Below are positions 46,901 to 56,185 of a stretch of DNA of 64,000 nt, one piece after another. The translations under genes were made by a program, and so were the position numbers. Location of the stretch: assembly GCA_028714535.1 (NCBI GenBank), contig JAQTME010000003.1, positions 26,570-90,569 on the forward strand, in the 5' to 3' direction. How positions within the stretch are numbered: position 1 is the stretch's first letter; each line of letters starts with the position of its first letter. The notes beneath the pieces were generated by a model. That model was given only the letters and a program-made list of their open reading frames with translations. It did not search any database and was not told the origin of the DNA. Source of the DNA: Candidatus Iainarchaeum sp. GTDB taxonomy: Archaea > Micrarchaeota > Micrarchaeia > Anstonellales > Bilamarchaeaceae.

Positions 46901-47274
46901 GAGCTGTCCAGGTTGTATTTCTTTATCGCCTCCAGTATGGCGGAGCGCGTCGTCTTCTTGCCGTCCAGCCTGTAGAGTATCTTGCCGTCCTCGCGGATGG
47001 CGCGCTTCAGCTCGTATCCCCCTCCGTTGCCCTCGAAGCTTATGGTGACCTCAGCGCTGTGGGAATTCGAGTGGATGAGGTCCTTGACCTTCTTGGCGCG
47101 CAGGGAGCGCAGGCTCGTCTCGCCCATGGCGAAGCGTATGGCGTCGCACAGGTTGGACTTGCCGCTGCCGTTGGGGCCAGCGAAGCAGATGAACGTCTTT
47201 GGCAGCCGGATGTCGGCGGCCTTGAACGACTTGAAATTCCTCAATTTGAGGCGGGAGATGAAAACCATTGCCAC
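43924..47274 (-). CDS. smc: Chromosome segregation protein SMC
   Basis: [20 protein letters not shown]; hinge and long coiled coil; [36 protein letters not shown]. Confidence 0.95.
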   Translation of the reverse strand: [1116 protein letters not shown]

Positions 47275-47326
47275 CGGACCTAAATCTCAGGGCAGGTTAA
47301 AAAGGATTTCTCCCTCACTCCTGTGT

Positions 47327-48640
47327 ATGAGCCTTCAGATAAAAGGGAAGCCCCAGCCGCTGGTGACGCTCGCGATCCTGCTGGCGATAGGCATACTCAT
47401 AGGGCTCACCATAAAGAGCATAGGCTACTTCTGGGTGATGCTCGTGCCGAACATATTCCTGGTGGTGCTCACGCTCTCCCTGCTCATGGCATATTTCGAC
47501 CGGCAGGACCCGTCAAAGGCCGAGCCGGCCGTGTATCCGTCGCTGAGCGTGCTCATACCGTCCTACAACTCTAAATCCACCATCGTGCGCACGATAAAAT
47601 CCATACAGGCATCCGACTATCCCGGCAAGCTGGAGATAATAGCCGTGGACGACGGCAGCACCGACGGCTCCCGCGAGATGCTGAAAGGGATGAAGGGCGT
47701 GACGCCGCTGCTCCTGGACAAGAACGGCGGCAAGGCGCATGCGCTGAACACGGCCATGAAGATCGCGAAGGGCGATGTTATCGCGTGCGTCGACTCGGAC
47801 TCGTATCCTGAGCCGTCCGCATTCAGGAAGGCGATAGCAGCGCTCTACCGCGACAAGCGCAACGGCGCGGTCACCTGCTTCATCCGCGTGGACAAGCCTG
47901 ATTCGCTGCTCAAGAAGATCCAGGACATAGAATATCTCACCGGCTTCGGGTTCTCCCAGATGGCAACAAGCGCCATAGAGGCGATATTCGTCACGCCAGG
48001 CCCGACGACCATATTCAGGAAGACCGCGCTCGACGAACTCGGAGGGTTCGACGAGGAGAATATAACGGAGGATTTGGAAATCGCCTGGCGGCTCAGGAAG
48101 CACGGCTACCGCATCGATTATACCCCCGAGGCGTTGATATACACCGACGTGCCCAATACGCTCGGCTCATTGTTCAAGCAGCGGATGCGCTGGTACAGGG
48201 GCAAGTTCTTCAACATCCGCAAGCACTCGGACATGCTGTTCAACCCTAAATACGGGCTTTTCGGCGTGTTCGTCCTGCCATTTTCGTTTTCAGCCGAGCT
48301 GTCCGGCATCGTGCTGAGCTTCTCGTTCCTCTACCTGCTGCTCAGGCAGGCCATATGGTTCTCAGGCTTCATGGCGTCCAACATCGCGCTGGGCGGCTCG
48401 CTGACCGATTTGACCGGCATGATAGGCCTTGGCATGTCTGCCATGGTGATGGGCCTGCTGCTCGTCAGCCCCTGGTTCCTGGTGGTCTACCTCAGCCATG
48501 TCATCGGCCGGAAGAAGTTCAAAATTGAGGAGACGCCAGTAATCGGCATATTCTTCCTGTTCTACGGCATCCTTATATCCTTTTTCTACTGTATTAGCTT
48601 TTTCCAGGAAATAAACCGGAGTGATTACAGATGGAAGTGA
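47327..48640 (+). CDS. Membrane glycosyltransferase family 2 (poly-beta-glycan-synthase-like)
   Basis: SVLIPSYNSKSTI; VDDGSTDGSRE; ACVDSDSYP; NITEDLEIAWRL; KQRMRWYRG. Confidence 0.88.
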   Translation: MSLQIKGKPQPLVTLAILLAIGILIGLTIKSIGYFWVMLVPNIFLVVLTLSLLMAYFDRQDPSKAEPAVYPSLSVLIPSYNSKSTIVRTIKSIQASDYPGKLEIIAVDDGSTDGSREMLKGMKGVTPLLLDKNGGKAHALNTAMKIAKGDVIACVDSDSYPEPSAFRKAIAALYRDKRNGAVTCFIRVDKPDSLLKKIQDIEYLTGFGFSQMATSAIEAIFVTPGPTTIFRKTALDELGGFDEENITEDLEIAWRLRKHGYRIDYTPEALIYTDVPNTLGSLFKQRMRWYRGKFFNIRKHSDMLFNPKYGLFGVFVLPFSFSAELSGIVLSFSFLYLLLRQAIWFSGFMASNIALGGSLTDLTGMIGLGMSAMVMGLLLVSPWFLVVYLSHVIGRKKFKIEETPVIGIFFLFYGILISFFYCISFFQEINRSDYRWK

Positions 48641-49287
48641 ACAAGGGCATTTTCATAAAGGCGGCGGTGGCCACGCTGGCGCTGTTCGCCATATCTCTGT
48701 TCGTGGGCTATAGCATCGAATCGGACAACTACTCCCGCACTGAGGCGCGGGTGAGCCAGCTCGAGAGCGGGCTGGAGACGTCGCTCCTGTTCCTGATGTT
48801 CATGCAGACGCACAACCAGAGCGACGCCATGTGCAGCGTCCTCAAGAGCCAGCTGGACGACTCGGCCCAGCGGACGTACGACCTCTACGGCATCCTGGAG
48901 CAGGGCAAGGAGACCGGCATATTCATCGGCTACCAGGACCTGCGCAACAAGTATTTCCTGGCGAACATGCAGTTCTACCTCATGCTGAGGCAGTACATGC
49001 AGACCTGCGGCAACACCAACCTCGAGCCCATACTCTTCTTCTATACGGCCTACAACGACTGCCCGTCGTGCGTGGCCCAGGGCCGCGTGCTGGACAGCGT
49101 GCGCGCCGAATGCTCCAACGCCCGCGTCTATGCGTTCCCGGCTGACGTGCAGGACGTGACCATGATAAAGTACTTCACCAAGTACTACCAGGTCGGCAGG
49201 ACGCCGGCCCTGGTCATAAACGACCAGCGCTACGACGATTTGCTGACCAAGGACAGGATAGAGGCGCTGATAAACTGCAGCAAGTGA
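48631..49287 (+). CDS. Membrane-anchored thioredoxin-like protein
   Basis: N-terminal TM; NDCPSCVAQGRVLD (CxxC) and GRTPALVIN (cis-Pro-like). Confidence 0.6.
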   Translation: MEVNKGIFIKAAVATLALFAISLFVGYSIESDNYSRTEARVSQLESGLETSLLFLMFMQTHNQSDAMCSVLKSQLDDSAQRTYDLYGILEQGKETGIFIGYQDLRNKYFLANMQFYLMLRQYMQTCGNTNLEPILFFYTAYNDCPSCVAQGRVLDSVRAECSNARVYAFPADVQDVTMIKYFTKYYQVGRTPALVINDQRYDDLLTKDRIEALINCSK

Positions 49288-49343
49288 GATAAAAGTAGAG
49301 TGGACTTGTTGTGGCCTTGCGGCCACTTCTCGTCCATTGATTA

Positions 49344-49415
49344 TGGACTTGGGGGGACTCGCACCCCCGGCCCCCCGCACGCCAAGCGGGTGCTCTGCTG
49401 CTGAGCTACAAGCCC
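49344..49415 (-). tRNA. tRNA-Ala, anticodon GGC
   Basis: GGGCTTG TA GCTC AGCAGCA GAGC A CCCGC TTGGCGT GCGGG GGGCC GGGGG TGCGAGT CCCCC CAAGTCC A; G3-U70 Ala identity pair; CCA not encoded. Confidence 0.9.
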
Positions 49416-49501
49416 AAACTTTTCCTGCAGCATGACCAAGGTTAAAAGTTTGACCAAAACTTCCCTGGTTAAAATAAAGGAACGGAACAAAATAAAAGAT
49501 T

Positions 49502-49726
49502 TCACGATGGCGAGATGAAGGTCACCGAGTCGCCGCGCAGCAGCACCGTGCCGACACCCCTCTTGACTTCGCCGTTCATGAGCTGTTCGGCCTTCTCGAG
49601 CACTATGTTCATGTGGACGTCGTACGCCACCATGACTCCCCTGAACTCCGAGCCTCCCTTCATGCCGATTATCACGGTATTGTTCAGGGAGCTGTTCAGT
49701 ACATCAAACGGTCTTCGCTCTGCCAT
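49502..49726 (-). CDS. Sm-like (LSm) RNA-binding protein
   Basis: RPFDVLNSSLNNTVIIGMKGGSEFRGVMVAYDVHMNIVLEKAE..LLRGDSVTFI. Confidence 0.9.
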   Translation of the reverse strand: MAERRPFDVLNSSLNNTVIIGMKGGSEFRGVMVAYDVHMNIVLEKAEQLMNGEVKRGVGTVLLRGDSVTFISPS

Positions 49727-49792
49727 GTTTACACCTCAACAAAAAACAAACTTTTGTCTATTGTATCATAATAGGTTTTATAAACGCGCCTC

Positions 49793-50263
49793 TCATTCGC
49801 TGTTGATTATCGTCTCTATGTTGCCAGGCGCCTTGAATATCACGACCTTGTCAGCCGTGTTGCGCAGGGCCGCGCTGAACGCCACGTCCGTGGCTATTAT
49901 TATCGTTTTCTTCCCGTGCGCCTTGGCCTTGACCAGCACCGGCCTGTAGTCGGTGTCCCTTGTCATGAGCGCGATGGTGTCTATGGACGGCGAAAGCACG
50001 TACTCCATGGCTTCGATGGCCATCGTGACGTCCACGTCGCCGGTGGTCGTTATCGTGTCGAACCCCTGGTTGACCATGGCCTCGATGAGCTTCTCAGAGG
50101 CGTACTGGTTCAGGTATATCCTGGCTATGCGTATCTCGCCGTGCTTCATGAGCTCCTTCTTCACCGCGACCAGGTCTATGCTGAACGACTTGCGCAGTAT
50201 GTTGGGCCCGTCCACAAGGAGCGCGATGCGGGGCTTCCCCCTGCCAAAAATCCCGTCAAACAT
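49793..50263 (-). CDS. NYN-domain (PIN-like) putative nuclease
   Basis: IALLVDGPNILRKSFSIDL; GDVDVTMAIEAMEYV; DTIALMTRDTDYRPVLVKAKAHGKKTIII. Confidence 0.8.
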   Translation of the reverse strand: MFDGIFGRGKPRIALLVDGPNILRKSFSIDLVAVKKELMKHGEIRIARIYLNQYASEKLIEAMVNQGFDTITTTGDVDVTMAIEAMEYVLSPSIDTIALMTRDTDYRPVLVKAKAHGKKTIIIATDVAFSAALRNTADKVVIFKAPGNIETIINSE

Positions 50264-50264
50264 G

Positions 50265-50990
50265 TCAAACCCTGAAATTGAAGAACCTCATGGCGTTCTC
50301 AGCGGTCTGCCTTCCGGCCTCATCCGCGCCACAGCCCTTCACCTCTGCTATGTAGGCGACGGCCTCCCTTATGCTCTCGGGCGTCCTCCCGACGAAGGGC
50401 GCGTCGCTCTCCACCATAAGCCTATCCAGCGGCACTGTATTAATTACTTTCCTCCTCTCCTTGGAGCGCATGTGCGTCACTGAGATGCAGCCGCCCATGG
50501 CGACTATGCGTTCGGCCTGCTTCTCGTCGCCGCTGAAGAAGTGCATGAGGAATTTCCCGCCGACCATGCCGAGTATGTCGTCGATGGCGTTCTCCGGCAC
50601 GCCGTTGTCCCCGTTTTCAGCCGGCTTGTCGCGCGAGTGGATGACGAGCGGGAGCCCCATCTCCTTAGCCAGGCCTATCATGGCCTTGAAGACCTTCATC
50701 TCCTTGGCGACGTCCGCTTCGTTTTTCGCCCATTTGTAGTCCAGCCCGACCTCGCCTATGGCGTTCGGCCTGGCCTGCCTTATGAATTCCACCCATTCGT
50801 CCAGGTGCGATATGTCCTCGCGTATCGCGGTCTGCGGCGCGATGCCCAGGACGGTCGGATGGCCCGTCTTCCCCAATTCCACTGCCTTGCGGTTCGAGCC
50901 GGGAGAATAGCCGACAACAACAGCCGCTATGTCTGCCGGAAGCGAGTAGCCCTTCATGTCGAAGAGATGGCAGTGCGAGTCGACGAGCAT
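50265..50990 (-). CDS. TatD-family metal-dependent hydrolase
   Basis: MLVDSHCHLFD; IGEVGLDYKWAK; PLVIHSRDK; LMVESDAPF. Confidence 0.88.
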   Translation of the reverse strand: MLVDSHCHLFDMKGYSLPADIAAVVVGYSPGSNRKAVELGKTGHPTVLGIAPQTAIREDISHLDEWVEFIRQARPNAIGEVGLDYKWAKNEADVAKEMKVFKAMIGLAKEMGLPLVIHSRDKPAENGDNGVPENAIDDILGMVGGKFLMHFFSGDEKQAERIVAMGGCISVTHMRSKERRKVINTVPLDRLMVESDAPFVGRTPESIREAVAYIAEVKGCGADEAGRQTAENAMRFFNFRV

Positions 50991-51066
50991 AATTTACATT
51001 TAAAAACCTTAACACTTTATAACATAGTAGTCTTTTTCGACGAATTATGATTGGCTAGGTGTATGC

Positions 51067-51459
51067 ATGGTAGAGAAAGTTTTCCTCGTAGCTAAGGAGC
51101 TGAAAATAGGCAAGTACGTGCTCATAGACGACATCCCGTGCAGGGTGGTGGAGATAGAATCCTCCAAGCCCGGCAAGCACGGCGCTGCCAAGATGCGGAT
51201 AACCGCCATAGGCATATTCGAGGGGCAGAAGAAGACGCTCCTCTCCCCTGGCGATGCCGACGTGGAGTCGCCCATCATAGAAAGGAAGAACGTCCAGATA
51301 ATGTCCGTTTCCGGCAAGAGCGCCCAGGTCATGGACTCGCAGACATACGAGATATACGACCTGGAGATTCCGGAAGAGCTCCTGGCCAACGCCGCCTCGG
51401 GCAAGGAAGCCGAGGTGCTCGAGGCCATGGGAAGGAAGAAGATGGAGAGGATTAAATGA
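51067..51459 (+). CDS. eif5a: Translation initiation factor aIF5A
   Basis: Hypusine-site region ESSKPGKHGAAKMRITAIGIFEG. Confidence 0.93.
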   Translation: MVEKVFLVAKELKIGKYVLIDDIPCRVVEIESSKPGKHGAAKMRITAIGIFEGQKKTLLSPGDADVESPIIERKNVQIMSVSGKSAQVMDSQTYEIYDLEIPEELLANAASGKEAEVLEAMGRKKMERIK

Positions 51460-51788
51460 ATGTGGACATCGTTTCAACAGTAGACAACAAGCTCCTTGAG
51501 CGCAAGGAGATATCGGCAGAGGTGTCGTTCGACGCGGCCACGCCCAAGAGGGCCGACCTGAAGCAGGCTATCTGCGGCAAGGTGGGCGCCAACCCGGAGC
51601 TCATGGTGCTGCGCGACGTATCCAGCGCTTTCGGAAGGAAATCTGTCAGCGTTATTGCGCACCTGTACCCGAACAAGGAGGTCCTCATGGCGACCGAGCC
51701 GCAGCACATAAAGGTGCGCGAGGGCCTCATGCCGAAGCCTGAGAAGAAGAAGGCCGCCGCCAAGGCGCCCGCCAAGAAGAAAGAGTGA
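51456..51788 (+). CDS. rps24e: Ribosomal protein S24e
   Basis: [53 protein letters not shown]. Confidence 0.88.
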   Translation: MNVDIVSTVDNKLLERKEISAEVSFDAATPKRADLKQAICGKVGANPELMVLRDVSSAFGRKSVSVIAHLYPNKEVLMATEPQHIKVREGLMPKPEKKKAAAKAPAKKKE

Positions 51789-51961
51789 TGATTATGGCCG
51801 ACGACAAGAAGAAAGCGGCAGCGCCTGCGAAGAAGAAGGAAAGGAAACAAAAGCCCTACAAGCCGGGGAAATCGTGCCCCAAGTGCGGCGCCGGCGTGCG
51901 GCTGGCCGAGCACAAGGACCGCCGTTCATGCGGCCGGTGCGGCTACTTCGAGCGGAAATGA
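51788..51961 (+). CDS. rps27ae: Ribosomal protein S27ae (not in the ORF track, 57 aa)
   Basis: [57 protein letters not shown], translated by hand. Confidence 0.88.
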   Translation: MIMADDKKKAAAPAKKKERKQKPYKPGKSCPKCGAGVRLAEHKDRRSCGRCGYFERK

Positions 51962-52554
51962 AACGCCTCTTTCTCGCGCTGCTGGCAGTTTCCATCGTCT
52001 CATTCGCATTGTTCCTGCTTTTCATGAGGGACAGCTACCTCTACGACGGGGCGCTCCACCTGGGGATGCTCTCGTTCGCGCTGTACTTCCTGTGGCAGAA
52101 GGACCTGCCCACGACTCTCAAGGCAATGGGATTCCCGGGCAGCCTGAAAAGCAACGTGCTCTACACCGTCGGCGGCCTGCTTGCCGTCTTCATGCTGGTT
52201 TTCCTGCTCAGCGTGGCGGCGATGCTCTTCGGCTTCAACGACCAGGCCAAGGTGACGCAGAAAATCGCCGACCTGCCGCTCTACGTGCTGGCCATGGCCG
52301 TGATTTTCGCGCCAATAAGCGAGGAGCTGCTTTTCCGGGCGCTGCTCGTGCCGCGCATAGGCATCGTGTTCTCGTCGCTCGTTTTCGGCGGGCTCCACCT
52401 GGCATACGGCTCGGTCGTCGAGGTCGTCGGCGTCGCCATGGTCGGCCTGGTGCTTGCGCTGGTCTTCCGCTTCTCAAAAAGCATAACGCCGTGCATACTC
52501 ATACATCTCATCTACAATTTCCTGTCTATAGCCGCCATGAGGCTTTTCGCATGA
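51958..52554 (+). CDS. CPBP-family intramembrane metalloprotease
   Basis: [38 protein letters not shown]. Confidence 0.82.
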   Translation: MKRLFLALLAVSIVSFALFLLFMRDSYLYDGALHLGMLSFALYFLWQKDLPTTLKAMGFPGSLKSNVLYTVGGLLAVFMLVFLLSVAAMLFGFNDQAKVTQKIADLPLYVLAMAVIFAPISEELLFRALLVPRIGIVFSSLVFGGLHLAYGSVVEVVGVAMVGLVLALVFRFSKSITPCILIHLIYNFLSIAAMRLFA

Positions 52555-53519
52555 ACGTGCTTGGCATAGAATGCACCGCGCACACGCTCTCCATGGGCGT
52601 GTTCGGCGGCCGCGTGCGTTCCAACGTCATCGACACCTACTCTGGGGGGAGCGAGGGGCTCATCCCGCGCAAGATGGCAGACCACCACTCGGCGGTGTTC
52701 GCGGATGTGCTGGCGAAAAGCCTTGCGGATGCGAAGATGACGATGAAGGATATAGGTTTGGTCGCGTTCTCCCAGGGGCCTGGCATAGGCGCGCCGCTCT
52801 CGGTCGGCATCGCAGGCGCGAAATACCTCGCGCTCCGCCACGGCAAGCCGCTCGTCGGCGTCAACCACTGCTACGCGCACGTGAAGATCAGCGAGCACAT
52901 GTGCAGGCTGGAAGACCCGCTCATACTCTACATATCCGGCGGCAACAGCCAGATACTCCTGCAGCGCGACGGCTATTACCACGTCCTCGGCGAGACCCTG
53001 GACGTGGGCATAGGAAACTTATTCGACTCGTTCGCGCGCGCAATCAAGATGGAGCACGCCCACGGCGCCGCGGTCGCCAAGCTCGCAGAAGGCGGCAAAT
53101 ACGTGGATTTGCCCTATTCGGTCAAAGGCATGAACCTGGTGTTCTCAGGCCTGCTGACCGCGGCTGAAAAGGCAGCGAAAACGCACTCCCATCGCGACGT
53201 CGCCTACTCGCTCATGGAGACCTCGTTCGCCATGACCTGCGAGGTGGCTGAGCGCGCGCTCTTCCTGACGAAGAAGAAGCATTTAATCGCATGCGGCGGC
53301 GTGGCCCAGAACAGGCGGCTGCAGCAGATGCTGAAGACCATGTGCAAGGAGGACAAAGCCGCATTCGGCGTCGCGCCGGACGAGTTCAACAGGGACAACG
53401 GCGCGATGATAGCGTACGCCGGCCTGCTCCTGCACAGGAAATACGGCCCGGTGCCCGTGGAAAAATGCGTGCCGATAACCAATTACAGGATAGACCGCAT
53501 GAAGGAAATTTTGGGCTGA
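52551..53519 (+). CDS. kae1: tRNA t6A synthesis protein Kae1 (not fused to Bud32)
   Basis: GVNHCYAHVKI; LYISGGNSQIL; GETLDVGIGNLFDSFAR; ACGGVAQNRRLQQML; FNRDNGAMIAYAG. Confidence 0.93.
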   Translation: MNVLGIECTAHTLSMGVFGGRVRSNVIDTYSGGSEGLIPRKMADHHSAVFADVLAKSLADAKMTMKDIGLVAFSQGPGIGAPLSVGIAGAKYLALRHGKPLVGVNHCYAHVKISEHMCRLEDPLILYISGGNSQILLQRDGYYHVLGETLDVGIGNLFDSFARAIKMEHAHGAAVAKLAEGGKYVDLPYSVKGMNLVFSGLLTAAEKAAKTHSHRDVAYSLMETSFAMTCEVAERALFLTKKKHLIACGGVAQNRRLQQMLKTMCKEDKAAFGVAPDEFNRDNGAMIAYAGLLLHRKYGPVPVEKCVPITNYRIDRMKEILG

Positions 53520-53584
53520 GCGCCAACATCCCATTTCCCGGATTTTTCCCAACATTAATAAACACAATCTCCCTCAATTAATCC

Positions 53585-54604
53585 ATGCTCATCAGGTCCA
53601 CTGCGCCTGCCGCGAAACCCGGCTCGCACCATGCGAAATTCCTGCCGCTCATCCAGGAAACGAGCCGCAAGGCCGGCCTCGGGAAGATGCTGGAGAAATA
53701 CAGGCAGTGCACCGAAGGCGTGAAGATACCGACCATCGCCGATGTGCGGGGCGAATGGCGCTGCAGCCTCGAAGACGCGAAAAAGAGCGGCTTGTTCGAC
53801 CAAATTACAATGGGCCACATCAGGAAGGTGATTGACAAGCAGTTCACCGACCATCCAACTGTGGGAGGCACCGATGGCTTCACTTACCAGGTGGATCTTG
53901 CCGGCAAGCCGCCAGGCGTTTACGCGCTGCGCATCGAAGGAGTTCAAATAACCGAAAAACTTTGGATGGGACTGATTTATTCCCACGGCGCCAGGAGCTT
54001 TGAATCGGCTAAAAAACTGATAATGGACATCTTCAGCGATGAAACCCCGACTTTTAGCCTGGACCCCGGCTTGCTTCTTAAGGAAGAGTGCATCTTCTTC
54101 GAAAATCTGAAGGTGCTCCTGCCAACTGAGAAGCAGGGCATGTGGCTCGAACTGGCTGCGGAACTTGAGCAGGTGCTGCATGAGCGTGGTTATAGGTCTA
54201 GTGCGAACATCTCTACCTGGCAAGAGCATGAGCTCAATGGGAGCACAACCAATTCTGGTTATTCCTCGCAGCCTTACAAGCCATTGGGAGTGATACATTC
54301 TGAAATGCGCCCCCTGCCCAAGGGTCTGGCGCCGTTGGCTGTTGAAGAGGCACGCTGGGCAAGGGAGCTGAGCGTTGCTGCAGGCGTCCATTCGAACTAT
54401 TATGGGCTTCCGAAAGGTAAAACCCAACTGCAGGTCTTCTTGGAGCCGCTCGATTCCAGCGGGAATACGATCCGCGACCCGAGGCCTATCTATGTCGGCA
54501 ATCTGGGCGCTCTCCTCGCCTTGCATTCCTTGGAAGACGCAATCGAGAAATCCCTCATTCCGAACGTGGTGAAAAGCGAGGATTTCCCGAACAGGCGGGA
54601 TTAG
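53585..54604 (+). CDS. Hypothetical protein
   Basis: 339 aa ORF, no family recognised; TATA-like aacattaataaaca upstream. Confidence 0.6.
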   Translation: MLIRSTAPAAKPGSHHAKFLPLIQETSRKAGLGKMLEKYRQCTEGVKIPTIADVRGEWRCSLEDAKKSGLFDQITMGHIRKVIDKQFTDHPTVGGTDGFTYQVDLAGKPPGVYALRIEGVQITEKLWMGLIYSHGARSFESAKKLIMDIFSDETPTFSLDPGLLLKEECIFFENLKVLLPTEKQGMWLELAAELEQVLHERGYRSSANISTWQEHELNGSTTNSGYSSQPYKPLGVIHSEMRPLPKGLAPLAVEEARWARELSVAAGVHSNYYGLPKGKTQLQVFLEPLDSSGNTIRDPRPIYVGNLGALLALHSLEDAIEKSLIPNVVKSEDFPNRRD

Positions 54605-55000
54605 CTAATTAAGATAAGCCCTTTGTCGCCGTCCACGGTGACCTTCTGGCCGTCCTTCAGGATGGCGTAAACGTCCTTCTCAGCCTTGTCCACCATCGGA
54701 ATGTGCGATATTATCGCGCCAACCGCGATTATCGGCTCTGCGGAGACGTTGATTATGGCAGCAGGCGCCTTCTTGTTCTTCGCCAGCTGGAGCATGACGT
54801 ATGAACCCACCGTGGAGCCCTTGCCATTAGGGAATACGAGGACCTTCCCGGCGATGTTCTTGCCTTCGAGCGGATGGCCCTTCTCCATGACCTTGCCGGT
54901 CGCAGGGTCCACGCCGCCGAGGAACCCTATCGCCGCATGGCTTATGAGCGCCTGGCCTGTCGCCTTGCCCCGCGCGATGCTCCTTGCCTTGATTTCCATG
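54601..55000 (-). CDS. Aconitase X swivel-domain subunit (phosphomevalonate dehydratase small subunit)
   Basis: MEIKARSIARGKATGQALIS..GKVLVFPNGKGSTVGSYVMLQL..; DUF126-type. Confidence 0.88.
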
Positions 55001-55004
55001 AATG

Positions 55005-56183
55005 TCACCTGTAAAGTATGTCCTCCAAATCGCCGAAAGCCACGTTCTGCTTGCACAGGTTCGGCAGGTATGCGGCGGCCTTGCCCGAGTTCGTCCCTGT
55101 CACCGAGTAGCCCATCCTCTCCAGCGGGCACACGACCATGCAAGTGTCGGCGACCACCCGGCCGCCAGCCGCGCTTATCGCCCTGCTGTAGCCGAGCCTG
55201 TCAGCCTCCTCCTTCATCTTCCGCGATGTGCACACCCAGAACTCGCACGTCGGCTTCCGTTTCGCGACGAGCTCCGCGACCTCCTTTATCTCCTTCAGCG
55301 ATGCGTGCGGGCAGCCGATTGTCACAAGGTCCGGCTTGAGGCCGCTGTCTATGGCCTTGCGTTCCGCGTCCAGCTCTGCGGCGCCAATCGTTATCCGTTC
55401 GGCATCTTTAGCCACGTTCCACTCCGGAGTTATCTTTTCGATGAAGAACAGCGGCACCGAGCCGGTCGCGGCCATGGACGCGCCGAGCACCTTCAGCTGC
55501 TCCTCCGTGGCTGATTTTATCCCCCTGAAAGCAGGATATTTGGTCTTGACCAGTTTTCCGACCGCGGAGCCGAGCGCGCCGAAGTCAGCGACGCCTTTCA
55601 ATTCGCACTTCACGTCCACGATGAGGCTTGCCACGCGGTTTTCGTCGAGGTGCAGCCCGTAGCAGGGCGTCACGCCGCATATCGCGGCCGCAAGCGCTGA
55701 CGGCCCGCCCTCGCGGTTCGTCCTGGCGCCCAGGACAGAATTGGCGAACGCGACCGCGCTGGACTCGGCCCAGGCCACGTGCTCGCCCTTCTTCGGCCTT
55801 ATGCCTATGAAATACGGCGCGCAGGTGCACGTCTTGGTTATGCCCATCCTGGAATACGCGTCAAGCACCTGTATCTGCTTCTCCGCGAAGTCCGCGGGTA
55901 TCCGCATCTCCTTCCACTGCTCCCGGTCCATGCCGGCCGGGTTGAGGAACGTCTGTACCCTGGTCCTGGCGCCCTTTTCCGCAAGGTCTGCCAGATACTC
56001 CAATCCTGCCTGGCCGATGGTCTTGTAGGATACGCCGGACACCTGCACGCTGGTGACAGGTATCATCCTTTCCGCGCCGTATATCTTTCCCAGCGCCACG
56101 AGTATCTCCATGGACTCCCGTGCCGCGTCTCCAAGCCCGCCGTCAAGCATCTCCTGCTCTTCCTTCGTGAGTCTCATGCCCAT
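55005..56183 (-). CDS. Aconitase X catalytic subunit (phosphomevalonate dehydratase large subunit)
   Basis: MRLTKEEQEMLDGGLGDAARESMEILVALGKIYGAERMIPVTSVQVSGVSYKTIG; DUF521-type. Confidence 0.88.
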   Translation of the reverse strand: MGMRLTKEEQEMLDGGLGDAARESMEILVALGKIYGAERMIPVTSVQVSGVSYKTIGQAGLEYLADLAEKGARTRVQTFLNPAGMDREQWKEMRIPADFAEKQIQVLDAYSRMGITKTCTCAPYFIGIRPKKGEHVAWAESSAVAFANSVLGARTNREGGPSALAAAICGVTPCYGLHLDENRVASLIVDVKCELKGVADFGALGSAVGKLVKTKYPAFRGIKSATEEQLKVLGASMAATGSVPLFFIEKITPEWNVAKDAERITIGAAELDAERKAIDSGLKPDLVTIGCPHASLKEIKEVAELVAKRKPTCEFWVCTSRKMKEEADRLGYSRAISAAGGRVVADTCMVVCPLERMGYSVTGTNSGKAAAYLPNLCKQNVAFGDLEDILYR

Positions 56184-56185
56184 TC

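Noticed and set aside
46222-47283. 353-aa plus-strand ORF opposite SMC (similarly 18894-20330 opposite the A22 protease/MCM, 55779-57281 opposite AcnX/UbiD, 28820-29818 opposite EF-1alpha)
   Set aside because: Antisense of strongly conserved genes; low-complexity Leu/Arg/Val/His composition typical of GC-rich shadow ORFs.
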